Positions 32,334 through 36,714 of a DNA stretch of 36,714 nt are shown piece after piece (the stretch's first letter is position 1; the number at the start of each line of letters is the position of its first letter). The stretch lies in the NCBI GenBank assembly GCA_964596185.1, contig CAZQUE010000044.1, positions 1 through 36,714 on the forward strand. The letters run 5' to 3'. The notes beneath the pieces were generated by a model. It searched no databases. It was not told the DNA's origin and worked only from the letters and a program-made list of their open reading frames with translations. Source of the DNA: DYKG01 sp964596185 (lineage in GTDB: Bacteria > Muiribacteriota > Ozemobacteria > Ozemobacterales > Ozemobacteraceae). A program made the position numbers and the translations under genes.

Positions 32334-32362
32334 ATATTAGCCTGAATGGAATACCTTGTCAA
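32334..32362 (-). promoter_or_regulatory. Promoter of the secretion/pilus operon
   Basis: TTGACA (32357-32362) and TAATAT (32334-32339) are 17 bases apart on the minus strand. Only seven bases separate the -10 box from ATG 32326, so the transcription start should fall right at the start codon; no ribosome site is visible in front. Confidence 0.6.
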
Positions 32363-32435
32363 GGCGCATCTAATTGACTTTAAAAGCTATTTTAATTACC
32401 ATATAAGATAAGTCTCTTGATTTAACATTAACTTG

Positions 32436-33011
32436 ATGCAAATTTACCGTATTTTAGCCAAAAGGACAGCCTTAGTCTTTGTTTCCATGCTTGCTATGAG
32501 CCTGGCAACGGGTTGTTGTACAAAAACAGTGAAAAAAAACGGGGGCAATTCGGCAGACAGACTTATTAACAGCAGATCTGACCCGAGGCCTTCTCAAGCT
32601 CAACGGCGACCATCAGGTCTTTCAAGAGAAGACGAATTGAATACTTCAGATCCGCAATTGAACGAGAGTCGGCGGCGAAAAACTGAGCAGTATCGACGTC
32701 TGGAATACGCTCACGAAATGCTTCTGGATAACAATCCGCAAGGCTCTTTGCGAGAGCTCGAACGTCTTCAGCTGGATATTCGTGAAGACCCATATTTAGA
32801 GATGCAGGCCTGGTATCTTTCTGCTATGGTATATCATAAACTTGGAAAGCCGAGCCGACGTAAACGTTCGATGCGTAAAATGCTTGAAACAATGGAGCAA
32901 TTGCAGAAAGACCCACGCTTTCGAACTGCCTATGAAGATGGTAGACTCTCGCAACAGGCGATTGATAAAGCGAAAAAAGAAGCAGGTGTAAAATATGATA
33001 AATTTGACTAG
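32436..33011 (+). CDS. Lipoprotein with Arg-rich linker and TPR-like helices
   Basis: A 191-residue protein with a signal peptide and lipobox ending in SLATGC (Cys27). A polar Ser/Arg/Pro-rich linker follows (about 35-80), then helical repeats that resemble TPR units (YAHEMLLDNNPQGSLRELERL and the next helices). It is probably an outer- or inner-membrane-anchored periplasmic accessory. ATG 32436 is next to an upstream TTG and has no clear ribosome site. It is the first gene of the plus-strand pilin set and its 3' end overlaps the 856-residue gene by 17 bases, so the two are linked. Confidence 0.75.
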   Translation: MQIYRILAKRTALVFVSMLAMSLATGCCTKTVKKNGGNSADRLINSRSDPRPSQAQRRPSGLSREDELNTSDPQLNESRRRKTEQYRRLEYAHEMLLDNNPQGSLRELERLQLDIREDPYLEMQAWYLSAMVYHKLGKPSRRKRSMRKMLETMEQLQKDPRFRTAYEDGRLSQQAIDKAKKEAGVKYDKFD

Positions 33012-35565
33012 ACGTAAAGGTTCTATCTTCCTGCTTGCTTTGACAGCGATGACTGTTTTGTTCATCCTCGGTTTTGCGATAACTTTCTTTACTGGTTCTG
33101 AAGACTATTCTTCGGCCATGTCGTATGAGTCAGAAGTTGCTTTCCACCTCGCAGAATCGGCCGTAGAAGAATTTGTTGCCCGATTGAAAAATTCATTGAA
33201 TCATGACGACGCGAACAACCAGTTATATAAGGTTTTGAGGGCACATAATACCGATGTTTCCAAAGAAATCCCTCTTGAAGCGGCTCAGGTTGCCAGACTT
33301 ACCGCCTATACCCGAGAAACGGCCCGCCAGATTTATGGTATCCAATTCGGTCGCGGTATGGTTGAATCGAATGATTTTGTTGTCGAAGCTAAAATAAAGC
33401 TCGATCACATAAATGCTGTTGAAGCCAAAAATGGTGAACAGGTTCTTTATAAGCTTAAAAAAGATCTGAAGGAAAAGCAGGGCGAACTTGAAGTTTTTGC
33501 CCATGTCAATTATCGCGGACACGTCGCAAAAGTGTCATTGAAATTCCTGATCAGGGTGGTTAAAACATTTGTTCCACCCTTCAATTATTTTACCCTGTTC
33601 GTTCGTGATGCAAGTGTTTATGGTGGTTCACATTTCAATACCTTTGATTCTTCGGTTGAACAAAAAAGAACTTTGCGTCTCGACAATGGCTGGAATGCTA
33701 TTAGAAAGAGTTTTGATCCGACCAAGCCTCCCTACGATTGGGAAAAAGATCTGGCTCAGCTTGGCAACAATGCTCTAACTCCACCGGGACGTGTATATCT
33801 CGGCCAGGATATCAACAGCTTGATGCAGGCCGGTCCAGCGGTTTTGATCAGGCCAACCAATGGTGCGAAACTGCTGTTCAATGACAATCCTCAGTCGCCC
33901 TCCAATGCTCTTGACTCGAATTCGCATATTATTTCACAGATGAATGCCCAGGAGAACATGTTCGTTCGTTTCGACGTACCATGGATGGGGCTGAAAGAAT
34001 ATGTCAAGCAATACATGGAACTTCAGGGGCAGAAAAAAACTGACCGTGGCAAAATACTTAGCTTTTTTGCCGGCAGCAAATGGAACGATAGAATTAAGTT
34101 CAGGCTGTTCAATCTTGGAGCCGGAGATGAATTGATCGCTCCTGAAACCGGTGGCCCGCCATCATTTGTTAACTGTTTCAAAAGCTATGAAAATCATACC
34201 GGCAATTTGATCAGCCAGACGCCCGGTGGCAGAGCATCCAGCGAAGGCGAAATGAAGTATAGATTGATGCCTGAGCTCAATCGCAGTGGACTCGACGTTT
34301 TCGGTTCAGCGCCACCGACGCCGCCCCTCGCTCCACTTGGCAGTGCTGATTTCTCTAAGCTTTCGCCAACTCTGGTTTATGGACCAGCGATGCGCCAATA
34401 TTTCCGCGCGGTGCAAATCTGTCCAGAAGGTGGGCAACCTTTTGAAATGCCATTTATCGCCACCAGCGGACCTTTGATTGCCATGATTCCAGGTTTGACC
34501 GGTAACAAGCGTATGAATGCAACAGAAGCTCTCCAGCTTCTTGAATTATCAGGAATCACCGAAGATTCGTTCAAGAATTTCCGTGACAAGGTTCGCGCAG
34601 GTTGGGATCTAATGCCTGATGAAATGAAAGAACTGAATAATTACGGCAATTTCATGAGCGATTCAGGGGTTGAGCTTTATAATCGAGGTCTGGCAAATTT
34701 CTTACAGCGTTTGAATAGAAAACAGGCCGAATATGATGGCGTTTTGAAAGACCACATTGGTGGTTATCTGGAAAACTATCCTTATCCTTATGGGGCTTTA
34801 CCTTCAGGTCTGGATACGATCATTCGCGGCAGTCCGATGTTGGAATTCTACGAAGGGCCTTTGTGGTTTGCCCTTCCTGATGCCTACAGCTCTTATCTGC
34901 TCGATTTCTATTTTATCCCGAGAAGCACGGAAGACTTTTTCCGGGGTCGTACCACTGTCGCCATCGGTGGTGAATCCTATGACCGTTTTCAATTTAAATA
35001 TATCAACAATGTGCAGGCATACCGCACCGGAGCAAATAACCAAACCCTGGAGCTTAATGGTATCCTTGCCTTGAATGACTCAGAACCTCTTGATTTGAGA
35101 AATTTGAAGTTCAGAGGGCATGGAATCATCTACTCGAGTCCGATGATGGGTGGCGGTAAGGTGGTTATTGCAGGTGACCTGGTCGGTGCAAATACCCCTA
35201 TTGACGGGACTTTCAATTCATCTGTCGGCAGCGACCTGTTAACGATCGTCGCGCCGCAGATCGTGATCGAAACTTCACATGCGCAGCAAAGCGATAGGTG
35301 CTATGTTGAGGCCAATCTGATCTCTGTTTCCGAACCCTTGCTGGTAATCGGTGATAAGCCAGTTACCATTAAAGGAACTGTAGTAACGCCGTTTCTTAAT
35401 TTGGCCGATCACTTTAAGGTTCCAGGAGAAAATGTTATCGTCTATAATGCTTTGAATGGAATCTGGCGTAACATAATGCCCAGCCTTATGGATCAGCAGT
35501 ATGTAGCCAAAATTGTTACCGGCGGGGTTGGCAAGTTTGATTGGAAATATGAAAGAACCCAATGA
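32995..35565 (+). CDS. Very large pilin-like (PilX/GspK-type) protein, 856 residues
   Basis: The N-terminus MINLTRRKGSIFLLALTAMTVLFILGFA has a basic leader, Gly-Ser cleavage-like site and one hydrophobic helix as in PilX/GspK tip subunits; the Glu at +5 is absent. After a coiled-coil-like segment (about 40-110) the rest is a large extracytoplasmic region with several Gly/Asn/Pro-rich parts. Near the end a repetitive beta-strand part (about 690-830) resembles a beta-helix or polymer-forming sheet. At 856 residues it far exceeds usual minor pilins, so it may be a tip adhesin or cargo. ATG 32995 overlaps the lipoprotein gene by 17 bases and two prepilin genes follow at once. Confidence 0.78.
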   Translation: MINLTRRKGSIFLLALTAMTVLFILGFAITFFTGSEDYSSAMSYESEVAFHLAESAVEEFVARLKNSLNHDDANNQLYKVLRAHNTDVSKEIPLEAAQVARLTAYTRETARQIYGIQFGRGMVESNDFVVEAKIKLDHINAVEAKNGEQVLYKLKKDLKEKQGELEVFAHVNYRGHVAKVSLKFLIRVVKTFVPPFNYFTLFVRDASVYGGSHFNTFDSSVEQKRTLRLDNGWNAIRKSFDPTKPPYDWEKDLAQLGNNALTPPGRVYLGQDINSLMQAGPAVLIRPTNGAKLLFNDNPQSPSNALDSNSHIISQMNAQENMFVRFDVPWMGLKEYVKQYMELQGQKKTDRGKILSFFAGSKWNDRIKFRLFNLGAGDELIAPETGGPPSFVNCFKSYENHTGNLISQTPGGRASSEGEMKYRLMPELNRSGLDVFGSAPPTPPLAPLGSADFSKLSPTLVYGPAMRQYFRAVQICPEGGQPFEMPFIATSGPLIAMIPGLTGNKRMNATEALQLLELSGITEDSFKNFRDKVRAGWDLMPDEMKELNNYGNFMSDSGVELYNRGLANFLQRLNRKQAEYDGVLKDHIGGYLENYPYPYGALPSGLDTIIRGSPMLEFYEGPLWFALPDAYSSYLLDFYFIPRSTEDFFRGRTTVAIGGESYDRFQFKYINNVQAYRTGANNQTLELNGILALNDSEPLDLRNLKFRGHGIIYSSPMMGGGKVVIAGDLVGANTPIDGTFNSSVGSDLLTIVAPQIVIETSHAQQSDRCYVEANLISVSEPLLVIGDKPVTIKGTVVTPFLNLADHFKVPGENVIVYNALNGIWRNIMPSLMDQQYVAKIVTGGVGKFDWKYERTQ

Positions 35566-36005
35566 TGAATAATCGAAAGAATAAAGCCTTTTCTCTGGTC
35601 GAAATTTTGATTGTCATCATGATGATATCAGTTGGAATTCTGCCGATGTATTCTTTGATGACTTCTGGCCAGAAAAGGATAACCAGAGCAGATACCAGAA
35701 CTATAGCGACTTTGTTTGGCACTTCAGCGATTGAATTGGCCAGAACCTTAGGTTATGACAAAGCCCAGAAGCTTCATAAGGATGAAGATTTCCTTGAATT
35801 GCAGAAAACCGCAGATAAAAATGGTTTTGAACTGCAGTTCGAGCCGACCTTGCAGCCTGTCACCCCTTTGCCTCCGAAAGCGAAGCCAATGTTCCTGCTG
35901 CGTGTTAAAATTATCGTCGTATCAAAGCATAAAAAGGCTGAATCCGATGTCCCGGTTTTGACCTTCGTCACTATCATCACTGACCCGAGGTATAACTTTT
36001 ATTGA
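35562..36005 (+). CDS. Prepilin (GspI/PilV-like)
   Basis: A 147-residue prepilin. The leader MMNNRKNKA ends with Ala, then FSLVEILIVIMMISVGILP gives Glu at +5. Ala instead of Gly at -1 is known in prepilins and is usually tolerated. The end domain has a Pro/Leu-rich loop (PTLQPVTPLPPKAKP). The start overlaps the stop of the 856-residue gene by four bases; a second ATG follows at once. It is the partner of the next prepilin, one base away. Confidence 0.82.
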   Translation: MMNNRKNKAFSLVEILIVIMMISVGILPMYSLMTSGQKRITRADTRTIATLFGTSAIELARTLGYDKAQKLHKDEDFLELQKTADKNGFELQFEPTLQPVTPLPPKAKPMFLLRVKIIVVSKHKKAESDVPVLTFVTIITDPRYNFY

Positions 36006-36006
36006 T

Positions 36007-36648
36007 ATGATCAGAAATAGAAAAACACATGGTATGACCATGGTTGAGCTTGTATTTGCTGTGGGCATGATTTTGCTGCTTTCAGGCTCGATGTTTCAAT
36101 TGTTGAGAACTATCAACAAAACATTCACCCATTCTCAGAACAAGCTCGACATTCTTCAGACGACAAGAATCATCATGTCTGGCATCAGAAACGAGCTTCG
36201 TAATGCTTCGATCAAACCTGAAACTTATTTAGATGACCAGGGTAGATCTCGGCTCAACATTCCGCTATCTGACACAGAGATAATTCATTATTGTTTCGAT
36301 AAGGATTCGAGAAGATTATTCCGTGGCAAAAAGGCGCATTTACGTGCCGAAGACCCAGGTCTTTCGGAGTTGCGCCCGTTTCTTTTCAATGACGGCCAGA
36401 TTCTTGCTTTCGATTATGATTCAAGCTATCGCGATTCTAACGCCTTTGTCGAATCTGAGTTGGCATTGAATTCAAAAGTCTGGTTCAAGGTTTCAATGAA
36501 GATTCTCTATACGGAAAAGTTTGACAAACTTAGTGCCAAAGATAAAGAAGAGATTTTGAAGAATCCAGATGCCGACCCGAGAGTTAAGGCCTTTTTCATG
36601 ATGATTACACCTCGCAAGGTTAACTGGCTGCTTCAGGCAACTCAATAA
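36007..36648 (+). CDS. Prepilin (GspJ/PilW-like)
   Basis: A 213-residue prepilin with leader MIRNRKTHG and then MTMVELVFAVGMILLLSGS, with Glu at +5; Met in place of Phe at +1 is acceptable. The length and the pattern of a long helix followed by a beta-rich part fit GspJ/PilW. It starts one base after the previous stop and is probably the last gene of the set if the following hairpins act as a terminator. Confidence 0.82.
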   Translation: MIRNRKTHGMTMVELVFAVGMILLLSGSMFQLLRTINKTFTHSQNKLDILQTTRIIMSGIRNELRNASIKPETYLDDQGRSRLNIPLSDTEIIHYCFDKDSRRLFRGKKAHLRAEDPGLSELRPFLFNDGQILAFDYDSSYRDSNAFVESELALNSKVWFKVSMKILYTEKFDKLSAKDKEEILKNPDADPRVKAFFMMITPRKVNWLLQATQ

Positions 36649-36667
36649 GAAAAAAATCCGTAAGTGT

Positions 36668-36709
36668 TCACGTGGTAGCACTCCCACATGACCTATTTTT
36701 TGTATAGGT
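36668..36709 (+). terminator. Possible terminator or hairpins at the right edge
   Basis: TCACGTGG (36668-36675) pairs with CCACATGA (36684-36691) with one mismatch and an eight-base loop, and six T follow four bases later. A second perfect 6+6 hairpin, ACCTAT (36691-36696) and ATAGGT (36704-36709), overlaps the T run. The pair could act as a switch, but evidence is thin and the window ends here. Confidence 0.3.
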
Positions 36710-36714
36710 ATTCG

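Overview
The window looks like chromosomal DNA of a Gram-negative (diderm) bacterium of moderate GC using the standard bacterial code. Lipoproteins with lipoboxes, a MotB/OmpA protein and a full type II secretion/type IV pilus assembly operon support this. The abundance of pilin-like genes would suit a poorly sampled phylum such as Candidatus Riflebacteria, but that is a guess from gene content.

Region 1 (1-13275, all minus strand) is one long anti-phage-type operon running off the left edge. In transcription order it holds an SNF2-type helicase with a C-terminal DUF3883-like domain, a PtuA-like ATPase and PtuB-like HNH nuclease pair (Septu-like), a DUF1156 adenine-type DNA methyltransferase, a DUF499 ATPase, two proteins I do not recognise, and the start of a third. 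Genes overlap or lie 0-37 bases apart. The only clear promoter is in front of the helicase gene, and its -10 box lies inside an 8+8 base inverted repeat. This composite of a DISARM-related core, a Septu-type cassette and orphan genes is the best candidate for an undescribed system here.

Region 2 (13398-15325) holds an AlbA_2/Schlafen-type putative regulator with a four-copy 12-base repeat in its linker. Its promoter carries a perfect CRP-type palindrome centred about 42 bases upstream of the predicted transcription start. Behind it lie a probable gene remnant on the plus strand and two orphan plus-strand terminators, a plausible island boundary.

Region 3 (15326-21605) is mostly housekeeping and envelope genes: a secreted two-repeat protein, tilS, three overlapping minus-strand pilin-like genes, and a plus-strand run of a lipoprotein with a Planctomycete-type cytochrome-like domain, a secreted protein, motA and motB.

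Region 4 (21620-32362, minus strand) is a 13-gene secretion/pilus operon: cupin lipoprotein, TPR protein, GspE, GspF, GspG, GspH, GspI-like, GspJ-like, a PilX/GspK-like protein, a PilM-PilN fusion (GspL-like), PilO/GspM-like, a small anchored protein and a TPR protein. GspE carries an in-frame, apparently perfect 528-base tandem duplication that doubles its ATPase core.

Region 5 (32436-36714, plus strand) is a divergent set: a lipoprotein, an 856-residue protein with a pilin-like N-terminus, and two further prepilins. In all, eleven pilin-like proteins are encoded here, presumably assembled or exported by the region 4 machinery.
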